DNA of 64,000 bases from Selenomonas sp. (GTDB lineage Bacteria; Bacillota; Negativicutes; Selenomonadales; Selenomonadaceae): NCBI GenBank assembly GCA_022482925.1, contig JAKVOG010000002.1:124001-188000 (forward strand). Reading direction: 5' to 3'. Under the pieces are notes generated by a model that saw nothing but the letters and a program-made list of their open reading frames with translations, searched no databases and had not been told where the DNA came from. Below, one piece after another: positions 43,838 through 52,427 of the stretch. The position numbers and the translations under genes were made by a program. The first letter of the stretch is position 1; each line of letters begins with the position of its first letter.

Positions 43838-44098
43838 TCAGTAGACATGATAGACTTTCCAGGGAATCTGGTCGAGTCGGATGGTCTTCAGGAATTCTAC
43901 GATATCTTTGCGTCCGTAGTAATGTGGTGTACCGTGCTCGTCCTGACTCATGAGGATAATTGGCATATTGGGGAAGAACTGGGATAGTTCCTGCCGGGCC
44001 TGCACAAGACGTGCGGTGTACATCGTGGCGGATTGCTTGACTGAGATCACTGCAAACGTAACGCCCTGTTCGATAATGACTGCGCCATGGATGTTCAT
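43838..44098 (-). CDS. Conserved-looking 86-aa protein, divergent from the LysM gene
   Basis: A small cytosolic protein I do not recognise. It is a compact alpha/beta sequence: beta-type VIIEQGVTFAVISVK, a helix RLVQARQELSQFF, beta MPIILMSQ, then HGTPHYYGRKDIVEFLKTI and WKVYHVY. ATG 44098 has AAGGAAGGA upstream and a proper promoter on the minus strand. A LexA-like box lies right beside its -35, suggesting control shared with the divergent LysM gene. Confidence 0.7.
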   Translation of the reverse strand: MNIHGAVIIEQGVTFAVISVKQSATMYTARLVQARQELSQFFPNMPIILMSQDEHGTPHYYGRKDIVEFLKTIRLDQIPWKVYHVY

Positions 44099-44124
44099 AG
44101 AAACGTCCTTCCTTTCTGTCTTTT

Positions 44125-44153
44125 ATTTTAGCAAACAAGGAAATATCCAACAA
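44125..44153 (-). promoter_or_regulatory. Promoter of the 86-aa gene
   Basis: On the minus strand: TTGTTG (44153-44148), 17-bp spacer, TAAAAT (44130-44125). Confidence 0.6.
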
Positions 44154-44154
44154 G

Positions 44155-44168
44155 CGAAAAAATGTTCG
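44155..44168. promoter_or_regulatory. LexA (SOS) box-like site 1
   Basis: CGAAAAAATGTTCG: one mismatch to the Firmicutes SOS palindrome CGAAC-N4-GTTCG. It abuts the -35 of the minus-strand promoter and lies 10 bp upstream of the plus-strand -35. Confidence 0.55.
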
Positions 44169-44177
44169 CTGCAGGTA

Positions 44178-44206
44178 TTGCACGAATGCGTGTTCTATGC
44201 TAGAAT
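44178..44206 (+). promoter_or_regulatory. Promoter of the LysM (YneA-like) gene
   Basis: TTGCAC (44178-44183), 17-bp spacer, TGC-TAGAAT (-10 at 44201-44206). Confidence 0.7.
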
Positions 44207-44207
44207 A

Positions 44208-44221
44208 AGAACAAAAGTTCA
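44208..44221. promoter_or_regulatory. LexA (SOS) box-like site 2
   Basis: AGAACAAAAGTTCA holds a perfect GAAC-N4-GTTC core (44209-44220). It starts 2 bp after the -10 and so covers the expected transcription start, an ideal repressor position. Confidence 0.65.
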
Positions 44222-44294
44222 CAGAACATACTTTTCAAGAAGATACGTTCTTAAGTGTATGTGTATCATATCTGTTGAGAGAGGTGCAGCGAAG

Positions 44295-44606
44295 ATGAAG
44301 CAGTGGAATAGAAAATTGATATTAGGTTTTGTTAGTATTTTATTTATGATGATGATGATGCCGTTCCATTTAACGAACGCATATCTTCACAGCAGTGATT
44401 TTGATACCGTCATCATAAAGCATGATGACAGCGTCTGGGAACTGGCACATCGCTATACCAACGATGAGAAGCAGGCAGCTGAACTTCAGCAGGCAATCAT
44501 TGATGTGAATGGGCTGCAGCCAGATGGAAGCGGGCTCATTGCCGGGCAGAACATACAGGTTCCGGTATTGAAACGTTCGGCAGGAAATGAGCTTGCAGAA
44601 AAATGA
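44295..44606 (+). CDS. LysM protein resembling SOS cell-division inhibitor YneA
   Basis: A 103-residue protein with an N-terminal export/anchor helix (LILGFVSILFMMMMMPF) and one LysM domain (VIIKHDDSVWELAHRYT ... INGLQPDGSGLIAGQNIQVPV-like). LysM binds peptidoglycan. Size, topology and the LexA-like box at its start match YneA of Bacillus subtilis, which blocks division after DNA damage. ATG 44295 is preceded by GAGAGGTG (44279-44286). Unlike the usual arrangement, lexA is not adjacent. The YneA equivalence is inference. Confidence 0.72.
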   Translation: MKQWNRKLILGFVSILFMMMMMPFHLTNAYLHSSDFDTVIIKHDDSVWELAHRYTNDEKQAAELQQAIIDVNGLQPDGSGLIAGQNIQVPVLKRSAGNELAEK

Positions 44607-44616
44607 TGGAAATGTC

Positions 44617-44645
44617 TTGACACGAGGGAACAGGACTTCTATAAT
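44617..44645 (+). promoter_or_regulatory. Consensus promoter of thrS
   Basis: TTGACA (44617-44622), 17-bp spacer, TATAAT (44640-44645); both hexamers perfect. Confidence 0.9.
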
Positions 44646-44651
44646 GAAACC

Positions 44652-44916
44652 TATCAAGCAAAAAGCATTGAAGAAGACATGACTGTAAGTGAGCGTCTCC
44701 AAGAGAAGGATGTATGTTGGTGAGAACATCCCGGGATAGCGCCTATGGCTACCACTTCTGAGCTGTCTATTCGAACCCGGACTGGTGAGTAGGATAGAAC
44801 GGGGTCCTCTTCCGTTAACAGGAGCTGAGTGGCTGTCGTCGGTGACTGGCAGCAATCAGGGTGGAACCACGAATTTAAACTTCGTCCCTCTATATATGAG
44901 GGATGAAGTTTTTTTA
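44652..44916 (+). promoter_or_regulatory. T-box riboswitch controlling thrS
   Basis: A ~260-nt leader with a long stem I, the T-box sequence AGGGTGGAACCACG (44858-44871) and an intrinsic terminator: AACTTCGTCCCTC (44878-44890) pairs with GAGGGATGAAGTT (44898-44910), then seven T. Uncharged tRNA-Thr should stabilise the antiterminator formed by the T-box and 5' terminator arm. The likely specifier is the ACC in GGCTACCACTTCTGAG around 44749-44764, which encodes Thr, in line with the downstream gene; exact pairing was not computed. Confidence 0.92.
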
Positions 44917-44940
44917 TTTAGGCATTAGGGAGGTATTTTC

Positions 44941-46863
44941 ATGTTAAAGATTACGTTGAAAGACGGCGCTGTTCGTGAAGTCAATGAGGGTACGAGCATT
45001 CTGGATTTCGTGAAACAGGTCAGCAACAGCCTGGCTAAAAAAGGTCCTGGCTGCCAAGGTGAATGGTGAGACGAAAGATCTCACGACGATCCTTGATCAG
45101 GACTGCCAGGTGGATTTCCTGACATTTGAGGAGGCAGATGGCCGTTGGGCACTGCGTCATACGGCTTCCCATATCCTGGCACAGGCTGTCAAACGTCTGT
45201 ACAAGGACAATAAAGTACAGCTGGCGATCGGACCGGCTATTGATAACGGCTTCTACTATGATATCGATATGGACAAGCAGCTCAGCGAGTCAGATCTCAA
45301 GGATATCGAAAAAGAAATGAAGAAGATTGTCAAGGAGAACCTGAAGCTTGAGCGTCAGGAAGTCAGCCGGGCAGCAGCAATCAAGATGTTTGAGGAAAAA
45401 GGCGAAGGCTATAAAGTCGAACTGATCAATGATCTGCCGGAAGACGCAACGATTTCCCTCTATACGCAGGGCGAGTTCACGGATCTCTGCGCTGGTCCGC
45501 ATGTCCTTTCGACGGGCAAGGTCAAGGCCATCAAATTGCAGAGCATTGCTGGTGCTTACTGGCGTGGTGATGAGCATAATAAGATGCTTCAGCGTATCTA
45601 TGGTACGGCTTTTGAGAAACAGGCTGACCTGGACGAGTACCTTAAGATGCTGGAGGAAGCCAAGAAACGCGATCATCGTAAACTGGGCAAAGAGCTCGAT
45701 CTCTTCAGCCTGCATGAGGAAGGTCCGGGATTCCCGTTCTTCCATCCGAATGGCATGATCGATCCGCAATGAACTCATCAATTACTGGCGTGAAGTGCAT
45801 CGTCGTTATGGCTATCAGGAAATCATGACGCCGATGATCATGAACCGCAAGCTTTGGGAACAGTCCGGTCATTGGGCTCATTATGCGGAGAACATGTACT
45901 TCACGAAGATCGACGATGAAGATTATGCGGTCAAGCCGATGAACTGCCCGGGCGGCATGCTGGTTTATAAGACGCATCAGCACAGCTATCGTGATCTGCC
46001 GCTGCGCCTTGGTGAGCTCGGTCCTCGTGCATCGTCATGAGAAATCCGGTGAGCTTCACGGCCTGTTCCGTGTCCGCAATTTCACGCAGGATGATGCACA
46101 TCTGTTCCTGACGCCGGCGCAGATCGAAGAAGAGATCCAGCATACGATCGACCTCTTCGATGAAGTATACAGCACGTTCGGTCTTTCCTATACGGCAGAG
46201 CTTTCCACGCGTCCGGATGATTCCATGGGCTCTGACGAGATCTGGGAAAAGGCGACGGATGCACTGCGTAATGCCCTGGAGCATCGTGGCCTGAAGTATA
46301 TCGTCAATGAAGGCGATGGCGCATTCTATGGCCCGAAGATTGATTTCCATCTGCGTGATTCCATTGGCCGTACCTGGCAGTGTGGCACGATCCAGTTGGA
46401 TATGCTCATGCCGGAGAAGTTCGACCTCACGTATGTGGGCGAAGATGGCGAGAAGCATCGTCCGGTCATGCTGCATCGTGTAGTCTATGGTTCGATCGAG
46501 CGTTTCATCGGTATTCTGATCGAGAACTATGCCGGCGCATTCCCGGCATGGCTGGCACCGGTACAGGTACGTATCCTGCCGATCACGGACAAGCATGCAG
46601 ACTATGCCTACGAGCTCAAGAAGAAGATGTTCGATCTTGGCCTGCGTGTAGAGGTAGATGACCGTAATGAGAAGGTTGGCTACAAGATTCGTGAGAGTCA
46701 GGTCAGGAAGACGCCGTATACGCTGGTCGTAGGTGATCAGGAAGTGGCCGATAAGACGGCTGCTGTCCGTAAATATGGCGAGAAGGACAGTGAGACGATG
46801 CGTGTTGACGCATTCATTGCTTACCTGCAGCAGAAGATTGCCAGCAAGGAAGATAAATTCTAA
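44941..46863 (+). CDS. thrS: Threonyl-tRNA synthetase, three frame breaks
   Basis: Class II synthetase of about 640 aa when repaired: TGS domain (about 1-62), editing domain ([15 protein letters not shown], and later the second zinc-like site), catalytic core with [11 protein letters not shown] and [13 protein letters not shown], and an anticodon-binding domain. Frame is lost at about 45040 (LAKK / VLAAKVNGE), about 45761 (an extra G in ATGATC-ATCCGC, giving [11 protein letters not shown] when removed) and about 46034 (GELG / [11 protein letters not shown]). Each is one extra base. The gene is essential and single copy in such genomes, so these are almost surely sequence errors. ATG 44941 follows GGGAGG. 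Confidence 0.93.
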
Positions 46864-46871
46864 AATGCATG

Positions 46872-46900
46872 TTGACACGACCATAGTTGCATGTTATACT
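46872..46900 (+). promoter_or_regulatory. Promoter of infC-rpmI-rplT
   Basis: TTGACA (46872-46877), 17-bp spacer, TATACT (46895-46900). Confidence 0.88.
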
Positions 46901-46906
46901 AATTGA

Positions 46907-47030
46907 GTCGTGAACAAGAAGGAGCCACCGCTTCTCACCTGCTGATGTTGATCAGTTGGGTTTATAGCATGAGTTTTTGAGAGGTGGCTTTGTGTCGCCT
47001 CTTTTCTTGTTTAAATAAAATGTTTTATCA
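46907..47030 (+). promoter_or_regulatory. infC operon leader with attenuator-like alternative hairpins
   Basis: The leader contains AGCCACC (46923-46929), which can pair with GGTGGCT (46983-46989), and a competing terminator-like hairpin GAGGTGGC (46981-46988) with GTCGCCTC (46994-47001) followed by TTTTCTTG. This fits an L20-leader type attenuator, by which excess L20 reduces expression of infC-rpmI-rplT in low-GC Gram-positives. The assignment is by position and hairpins only. Confidence 0.55.
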
Positions 47031-47044
47031 GGAGGTGTGCTACT

Positions 47045-47626
47045 ATTAGCAGAGACTCGTTACGCATCAATGAAGAAATTCACATCCGTGAAGTGCGTGT
47101 GACCAGCGCAACTGGTGAGCAGCTCGGCATTATGCCGACCCGCGAGGCACTTCGCATGGCGGAGGAGCAGCATCTTGACCTTGTTGAGGTTGCACCAAAG
47201 GCAAAACCGCCGGTCTGCCGTATCATGGATTTTGGTAAGTATAGATACGAACAGCAGAAACGGGAAAAAGAAGCAAAGAAGAAACAGAAAGTTATCAGCA
47301 TTAAAGAAGTCAAGCTTCGCCCGAACATTGAACAACACGATTTTGACGTCAAGTTGAAGAATGCGCTTCGCTTTGTCGAAGAGGGAAATAAAGTCAAAGT
47401 GACGATTATGTTCCGCGGAAGAGAACTTTCTCATCCGGAGCTCGGCAAAGAGGTATTGGGCCGTGTAGCTGAGAAGCTGGGTGGACTTGTATCCATCGAG
47501 CGCAATGCCAAACTTGAAGGAAAAAATATGACGATGATCGTTGCACCTAAAATGCAGAAACCATCGAAACCCAAGAAGTCGGATATGACTGAGACTAAGG
47601 AGGAAAACAGTAATGCCAAAGATTAA
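47045..47626 (+). CDS. infC: Translation initiation factor IF-3, AUU start
   Basis: Prevents premature subunit joining and proofreads the initiation codon. The start is the non-canonical ATT at 47045, 15 bp after CAGGAGGTG. The frame then reads [18 protein letters not shown], the expected N-terminus, so a later GTG (47093) would cut into the conserved domain. Rare AUU starts are the basis of infC self-regulation in many bacteria. The 193-residue protein has the linker helix ([18 protein letters not shown]) and C-domain motifs ([19 protein letters not shown]). Its end overlaps rpmI by 14 bp. Confidence 0.95.
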   Translation: MSRDSLRINEEIHIREVRVTSATGEQLGIMPTREALRMAEEQHLDLVEVAPKAKPPVCRIMDFGKYRYEQQKREKEAKKKQKVISIKEVKLRPNIEQHDFDVKLKNALRFVEEGNKVKVTIMFRGRELSHPELGKEVLGRVAEKLGGLVSIERNAKLEGKNMTMIVAPKMQKPSKPKKSDMTETKEENSNAKD

Positions 47627-47810
47627 AACTCGCAGAGCTGCTGCAAAACGCTTTACCGTAACGGGTAGTGGTGAATTCAAACGTAACAAGGCTTTCAAGA
47701 GCCATATTCTCGAGAAGAAGACCCCGAAACGTAAACGTAACCTGCGTAAAGCTGCTCTGGCTACGTCCGCTGATTTCGGCCGCGTAAAGAGAATGCTTCC
47801 GTACGCTTAA
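47613..47810 (+). CDS. rpmI: 50S ribosomal protein L35
   Basis: 65 aa, very basic: starts [20 protein letters not shown] and contains [20 protein letters not shown] lies upstream inside the end of infC, with which it overlaps by 14 bp. Middle gene of infC-rpmI-rplT. Confidence 0.98.
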   Translation: MPKIKTRRAAAKRFTVTGSGEFKRNKAFKSHILEKKTPKRKRNLRKAALATSADFGRVKRMLPYA

Positions 47811-47859
47811 TTGCGACATTGACTTGAGACTACGATTCGTTTTATAGGAGGATGAAACC

Positions 47860-48213
47860 ATGCCAAGAGTAAAAGTAGGCGTGACTGCACATAGACGTCA
47901 TAAGAAGATCCTGAAGCTCACTAAGGGCTACAAAGGTTCCAAGAGCAAACAGTTCAAAAAAGCAAATGAGACCCTGATGAAGGCTCTCTACTATGCACGT
48001 CGTGACCGTCGTGCAAAGACGGGCAACTTCCGTCGTCTCTGGATTGCTCGTATCAACGCTGCTGCACGTATCAACGGCATTTCTTACAGCCGTCTGGTAT
48101 GCGGCCTGACCAAGGCTGGCGTTGAAGTTAACCGCAAGATGCTGGCTGATCTCGCTATCTCTGACGAGAAAGCATTTGCCCAGCTGGTTGCTGTTGCAAA
48201 AGAGAACCTGTAA
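47860..48213 (+). CDS. rplT: 50S ribosomal protein L20
   Basis: 117 aa, with the family start [39 protein letters not shown], and [14 protein letters not shown]20 binds 23S rRNA early in assembly and, in related bacteria, represses this operon through its leader. TAGGAGG precedes the ATG. Terminator follows. Confidence 0.98.
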   Translation: MPRVKVGVTAHRRHKKILKLTKGYKGSKSKQFKKANETLMKALYYARRDRRAKTGNFRRLWIARINAAARINGISYSRLVCGLTKAGVEVNRKMLADLAISDEKAFAQLVAVAKENL

Positions 48214-48228
48214 TCTACAGGTTGTTAT

Positions 48229-48273
48229 AAACGGGTTTGATGGAATCATGGATTCTGTCAAACCCGTTTCTTG
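48229..48273 (+). terminator. Terminator after rplT
   Basis: AAACGGGTTTGA (48229-48240) pairs with TCAAACCCGTTT (48258-48269), with an inner GAATC/GATTC stem. Confidence 0.88.
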
Positions 48274-48305
48274 TATAATCAACAGGATGAATGGGAGGAA
48301 TAAAC

Positions 48306-49115
48306 GTGCGGGAACGGATCGATAGTTTGTCGAATAAGAAGATCAAGCTGGCAGCGAGTCTGCAGAATCGCAGACACCGGAACAGGGAAGGCCTTTTTGT
48401 AGCGGAGGGCATCCGTCTGGTCGAGATGGCATCAGCTTCGGAATGGTCGGTGCAGTATGCGTTCTATACGCCGGAGCTGAGCAGTCAGCCTCGGGGCGAA
48501 GCCCTGCTGGCTCAGCTGGAGCAACGGGACTGTCCGTTGTATGAAGTGCCGGCAGCGGTTTATCAGAAGATCGGCAGCACGGATACGCCTCAGGGGATAC
48601 TGGCGGTCATGGCACAGCAAAAAAGCCGCCTGGACGATTTGCCGGCGGCGGGAACAGAACTTTATGTGGTTCTCGATGGGGTACAGGATCCCGGTAATGC
48701 CGGGACGATCATCCGTACAGCGGATGCGGTTGGCGCGGATGGCGTGATCCTGCTGAATGGTTCGGTGGACGTATTCAGCGAAAAGACGGTCCGCTCGACC
48801 ATGGGCAGCCTGTTCCATCTGCCGGTCTGCAGTGAGGTCACTGCGGAGGAATTGCTGGTTTTTGCTGATGCGCATCAGCTCGCACTTTATGCGACGGCGC
48901 TGGATGAAACGGCCAGACCGCATTTTGAACAGGATTTTCGCCAAAGCTGTGCGATCGTATTCGGCAATGAGGGCAGTGGCGTATCGTCACAACTGCTGCA
49001 AGCGGCAGTAAAGACTTATATTCCGATGTATGGTCAGGCGGAATCGCTGAATGTTGGCATGTCGGCAGCTATTGTGCTCTATGAGGCCGTGCGACAGCGG
49101 AAGTTCCGGGATTGA
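48306..49115 (+). CDS. SpoU/TrmH-family rRNA methyltransferase
   Basis: SAM-dependent 2'-O-methyltransferase with SPOUT knot fold, 269 aa. An N-terminal substrate-binding domain (RRHRNREGLFVAEGIRLVE) precedes the catalytic region with LDGVQDPGNAGTIIRTADA, FGNEGSGVS and the knot motif ESLNVGMSAAIVLYE. Start GTG 48306 is chosen because GGGAGGAA (48293-48300) would otherwise lie inside the coding region. Target nucleotide unknown. Ends exactly where the convergent thiN gene ends. Confidence 0.9.
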   Translation: MRERIDSLSNKKIKLAASLQNRRHRNREGLFVAEGIRLVEMASASEWSVQYAFYTPELSSQPRGEALLAQLEQRDCPLYEVPAAVYQKIGSTDTPQGILAVMAQQKSRLDDLPAAGTELYVVLDGVQDPGNAGTIIRTADAVGADGVILLNGSVDVFSEKTVRSTMGSLFHLPVCSEVTAEELLVFADAHQLALYATALDETARPHFEQDFRQSCAIVFGNEGSGVSSQLLQAAVKTYIPMYGQAESLNVGMSAAIVLYEAVRQRKFRD

Positions 49116-49823
49116 TCAGTGCGTGCCCCAGTAGAAATACACACCCAATACGCCAGCGGTGACGCGGACGGTGACTGGCTGATCGGCGTTGGTTATTTCG
49201 TTGCTGATGGCACTGGGCTTATCCTGGCGCAGCGTTGGCGTTGGCGTCCAGCGGACGTTATTGATTGTGACACCATGGCAGGACTCCGTGAAGGGAATCA
49301 GTGAAAGTGCCTTTGGCTGCTGGTGACAGTGAAAGGTCAGCGGACTATCGGCTCTGACATAGAACAGTGCTTCCTGGTCATCGATCAGGCAGCAGGGCAG
49401 TGTACGCTGGGCACAGTCGAACAACGTGCTGTATAGATGGTCGAAGCGCCCGCCAAAGGCACCGGTAATGACAGCACCGGCGGCGCCGGCATTGGCCATT
49501 TCAGTCAACGCAATCTGAGTATCTGTGAAATCCTTATCGGTTGGCAGCGGATTTTGAGGGACCTGAAGCTCGTTTAGCCACTGGCGGGCGGACACAGAGA
49601 TACTGTCACCGTCGCCAGTCCAGTGAATTGGCTGGCAGCCGGCTGCCTGGCAGGCATCGATACCATGGTCGGCGGACCATAACTGCGGAAAGGCTGCGGC
49701 AATGCTTTTTAGCCAGGGAGCCGCTGGAGGACGGCCGCCGGTGACCAGCAGCCAGGGCTGTGACGCTATTGTGCGGGATAAAGTCACAGAAAGCTGGGGA
49801 AAATCCAACTGGGATATGCTCAT
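49116..49823 (-). CDS. thiN: Thiamine pyrophosphokinase
   Basis: Transfers pyrophosphate from ATP to thiamine. 235 aa. Motifs: WSADHGIDACQAAGCQP-type nucleotide region, GDGDSIS, and PTDKDFTDTQIAL, which is the family's DxxDxxKxxTD-like catalytic block, then ITGAFGGRFDH. ATG 49823 follows GAGGTTCAC. Convergent with the methyltransferase, ending back to back with it. Confidence 0.85.
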   Translation of the reverse strand: MSISQLDFPQLSVTLSRTIASQPWLLVTGGRPPAAPWLKSIAAAFPQLWSADHGIDACQAAGCQPIHWTGDGDSISVSARQWLNELQVPQNPLPTDKDFTDTQIALTEMANAGAAGAVITGAFGGRFDHLYSTLFDCAQRTLPCCLIDDQEALFYVRADSPLTFHCHQQPKALSLIPFTESCHGVTINNVRWTPTPTLRQDKPSAISNEITNADQPVTVRVTAGVLGVYFYWGTH

Positions 49824-49882
49824 GTGAACCTCGATTCTATGTTGGTATTGCCGGTTAGATTGCAATGAAAAATCTGTGGTGT

Positions 49883-49913
49883 CCGACAATCTGATAAACA
49901 ATTGTGATATAAT
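49883..49913 (+). promoter_or_regulatory. Extended -10 promoter of the UPF0173-miaA-hfq unit
   Basis: TGA-TATAAT (-10 at 49908-49913) with a weak CCGACA (49883-49888) at 19 bp. Confidence 0.55.
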
Positions 49914-49978
49914 ATTAATAGTGCTTATAGCATAGCACGTAAAAAAAGAAGGAGCAACCAAGAAGGAGCGTGAAAGCT

Positions 49979-50656
49979 ATGGTTAATTTCACATATTACG
50001 GTCATTCCTGTTTTTTGTTGGATGATGGACAGTACAAGGTACTGGTGGATCCATTCCTGACAGGAAATCCGAAGGCCGCGGTCAAAGCAGAGGATGTAGA
50101 TTGTGACTTCATCTTGATTTCTCATGCGCATAGCGATCATTTGGGCGATGCCCCGGAGATTGCCGGCCGCAATGGTGCGGAACTGGTAAGTACGCCGGAG
50201 GTGCTCGGGATCTGCGAGGAGCGGGTTCCAGGGCTCAGACAGCATCCGATGAACCTTGGGGGCTCACTGCACCTGCCGTTTGGCAAGGTTCGTATGACCA
50301 TGGCCAAGCATAGTTCAGGTGTAGCTGGCGGAATTGCCTGCGGTTATGTCCTCTACATGGGCGGTCTGCAGATCTATTTCGCTGGTGATACGGCATTATT
50401 CGGCGACATGCAGCTCATCGGCCGTAAGGATGAGATCGATTATGCGATCCTGCCGATTGGCGATAATTACACCATGGGGCTGGAAGATGCTGCACTCGCG
50501 GCACAGTGGCTCAATGCCCGTCATGTCATTCCGGTCCATTATAACACCTGGCCAGTCATCAATCAGGATGTTCGTCATTATAAGGAACTCACGGAGGCGA
50601 TGTCCCGGGCAGAAGTCCATATTGTGGAACCGGCGGCAACGATTGAGCTGGACTGA
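49979..50656 (+). CDS. UPF0173 metal-dependent hydrolase (metallo-beta-lactamase fold)
   Basis: A 225-residue member of UPF0173. Metal ligands: YYGHSCFLL near the start, ISHAHSDHLGDAP (HxHxDH), KHSSGVAG, FAGDTALFGDM and the final PVHYNTWP. Its biological substrate is unknown. ATG 49979 sits after AAGGAG; the stop overlaps the miaA start by one base (TGATG), implying coupling. Confidence 0.9.
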   Translation: MVNFTYYGHSCFLLDDGQYKVLVDPFLTGNPKAAVKAEDVDCDFILISHAHSDHLGDAPEIAGRNGAELVSTPEVLGICEERVPGLRQHPMNLGGSLHLPFGKVRMTMAKHSSGVAGGIACGYVLYMGGLQIYFAGDTALFGDMQLIGRKDEIDYAILPIGDNYTMGLEDAALAAQWLNARHVIPVHYNTWPVINQDVRHYKELTEAMSRAEVHIVEPAATIELD

Positions 50657-51606
50657 TGACGGCAGACAGGGAAAAACTGATCGTTATCCTCGGGCCTACA
50701 GCAGTTGGGAAGACGGCGCTATCGATTGAGCTGGCCCGGAAACTGGACACGGAGATCCTGTCGGGCGATTCGATGCTGGTCTATCGCGGCTTTGATATCG
50801 GATCTGCTAAGCCGACCGTGTCTGAACAACAGGGAGTGGTTCATCATCTGGTGGACATCCTGGAGCCGGATGCGGCATTCAATGTGACGGATTTCGTAGA
50901 TCGGGCAAAGCCCATCATCCATGCACTTAATGAACGGGGAAAGATTCCTGTCCTGGCTGGCGGTACGGGGCTGTATATCAAGGCGTTGCTTGAAGGGTAT
51001 CAGTTCAATGAAACGGATGCGCACAGCGAATACCGGCAGCAGCTGGAAGAAATGGGACGCAGCCGGGGACGTGAATATGTCCATGAGCTGCTGGCCCAGG
51101 CTGATCCGGCCGCGGCGGCGCGGCTGCATGTCAACGATTTTCGGCGGGTGATCCGGGCGTTGGAAGTAGTCCACTTTGGCGGCGAGCAGATATCGCAGAC
51201 CAGGCAGGGCAGTGAGCCGGCCAGTCTGTGCTATGATGTCTGTGTCATTGGGCTCAATCGTGAGCGGCAGGCGCTCTATGACCGGATCAACCAGCGGGTT
51301 CTCAATATGTTTGAGGATGGACTGGCTGATGAGGTCCGGCACCTGCTGTCGGCTGGTGTGACTCGTGAGATGCAGGCGATGAAAGGAATCGGCTATAAGG
51401 AGACTGCAGCCTGGCTGGCGGGGGAGATGTCCCGTGAGGAAGCGGTGGAGCTGATCCAGAAGTCGACCCGTCATTTTGCCAAACGGCAGCTGACCTGGTA
51501 CCGGCGGATGCCATATATTCATTGGTACATGGTGGATGAAATTCCTGAGGCGGAACTTTTGACGAAGGTTTTTGCTGATGTGGCAGGATTTTTCCAAATG
51601 AAATAG
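50656..51606 (+). CDS. miaA: tRNA dimethylallyltransferase
   Basis: Prenylates A37 of tRNAs that read UNN codons. 316 aa; P-loop [14 protein letters not shown], acceptor-site [34 protein letters not shown] and the zinc-knuckle-less C-terminal helices. hfq follows by 37 bp, the widespread miaA-hfq pairing. Confidence 0.97.
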   Translation: MTADREKLIVILGPTAVGKTALSIELARKLDTEILSGDSMLVYRGFDIGSAKPTVSEQQGVVHHLVDILEPDAAFNVTDFVDRAKPIIHALNERGKIPVLAGGTGLYIKALLEGYQFNETDAHSEYRQQLEEMGRSRGREYVHELLAQADPAAAARLHVNDFRRVIRALEVVHFGGEQISQTRQGSEPASLCYDVCVIGLNRERQALYDRINQRVLNMFEDGLADEVRHLLSAGVTREMQAMKGIGYKETAAWLAGEMSREEAVELIQKSTRHFAKRQLTWYRRMPYIHWYMVDEIPEAELLTKVFADVAGFFQMK

Positions 51607-51643
51607 AATACTTATAGATATTGTGATACATGGAGGGGTTCTT

Positions 51644-51898
51644 ATGCCGGCAAAAGCAATCAATCTGCAGGATAGCTTCCTGAATCAGGTCCGCAAGGAA
51701 AATGTGGCGGTGACGATCCATCTGATGAATGGGTTCCAGATCAAGGGAAATGTCAAAGGCTTTGATAATTTCACGGTAGTGCTGGAAGTCCAGGGTAAAC
51801 AGCAGATGGTCTATAAGCATGCAATCTCTACGATTACTCCGGCACACCCGGTTGGCGGGATATTCAGCACGGATAAGCGTGAAGAAAAAGAGAATTGA
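51644..51898 (+). CDS. hfq: RNA chaperone Hfq
   Basis: Sm-like hexameric RNA chaperone, 84 aa. Sm1 is [20 protein letters not shown] onward with [20 protein letters not shown]; Sm2 has the YKHAIST box. ATG 51644 follows GGAGGGG (51632-51638). A short C-terminal tail is typical of Firmicutes. Confidence 0.97.
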   Translation: MPAKAINLQDSFLNQVRKENVAVTIHLMNGFQIKGNVKGFDNFTVVLEVQGKQQMVYKHAISTITPAHPVGGIFSTDKREEKEN

Positions 51899-51912
51899 AC
51901 GTGAACGATGAT

Positions 51913-51937
51913 GAGGCCTTCCTGAGGGAGGGCCTTT
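51913..51937 (+). terminator. Short terminator after hfq
   Basis: AGGCCTTCC (51914-51922) pairs with GGAGGGCCT (51927-51935, one G-U), loop TGAG, then TTT. Confidence 0.65.
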
Positions 51938-51966
51938 ATCTATAGATGAAGAATGAGGAGAACCAA

Positions 51967-52422
51967 ATGAAGATAAGAGGATTTGAGATCGTGACGTCCT
52001 GGCAGGCGCGGGACGTTCGTGTGCCGGTTCGTAAGACAGCCGCTAGTGCCGGCTATGATTTTGAGGCCGGGGAGGCGATGGTGATCGAGCCTGGGCAGCA
52101 GGCGATGGTACCAACCGGTATTAAGGCATATATGCAGCCGGATGAAGTGCTGACCATACATATTCGTTCGAGTATGGCGGTCAAGCATCAGCTTGTACTG
52201 GTGAACAGCGTTGGCGTGGTGGATGCGGATTATTATGATAATGCGGATAATGAGGGGCATATCTATATTGCACTCTGGAATCGCGGACAGGAGGCCTTTT
52301 CTATTCGGAAGGGCGATCGTATTGCACAGGGCATTTTCAGTAAATATCTGACAGCAGATGAGGACCAGGCCGGTCAGGGAGCCCTGCGGCAGGGTGGCTT
52401 CGGGTCGACGGGAAAGGGCTGA
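51967..52422 (+). CDS. dut: dUTP diphosphatase
   Basis: Trimeric dUTPase, 151 aa, which keeps uracil out of DNA. The five motifs are seen: AGYDFEAGE, RSSMAVKHQL, VGVVDADYYDN, RKGDRIAQGIF and the C-terminal GGFGSTGKG that closes over the active site. ATG 51967 follows ATGAGGAG. rarA starts 5 bp after its stop. Confidence 0.93.
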   Translation: MKIRGFEIVTSWQARDVRVPVRKTAASAGYDFEAGEAMVIEPGQQAMVPTGIKAYMQPDEVLTIHIRSSMAVKHQLVLVNSVGVVDADYYDNADNEGHIYIALWNRGQEAFSIRKGDRIAQGIFSKYLTADEDQAGQGALRQGGFGSTGKG

Positions 52423-52427
52423 TCAGG

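Noticed and set aside
45030..46040. Programmed ribosomal frameshifting in thrS
   Set aside because: Three breaks of the same sign in one gene, no consistent slippery heptamer plus pseudoknot, and thrS is not known to use recoding. Sequencing error is simpler.
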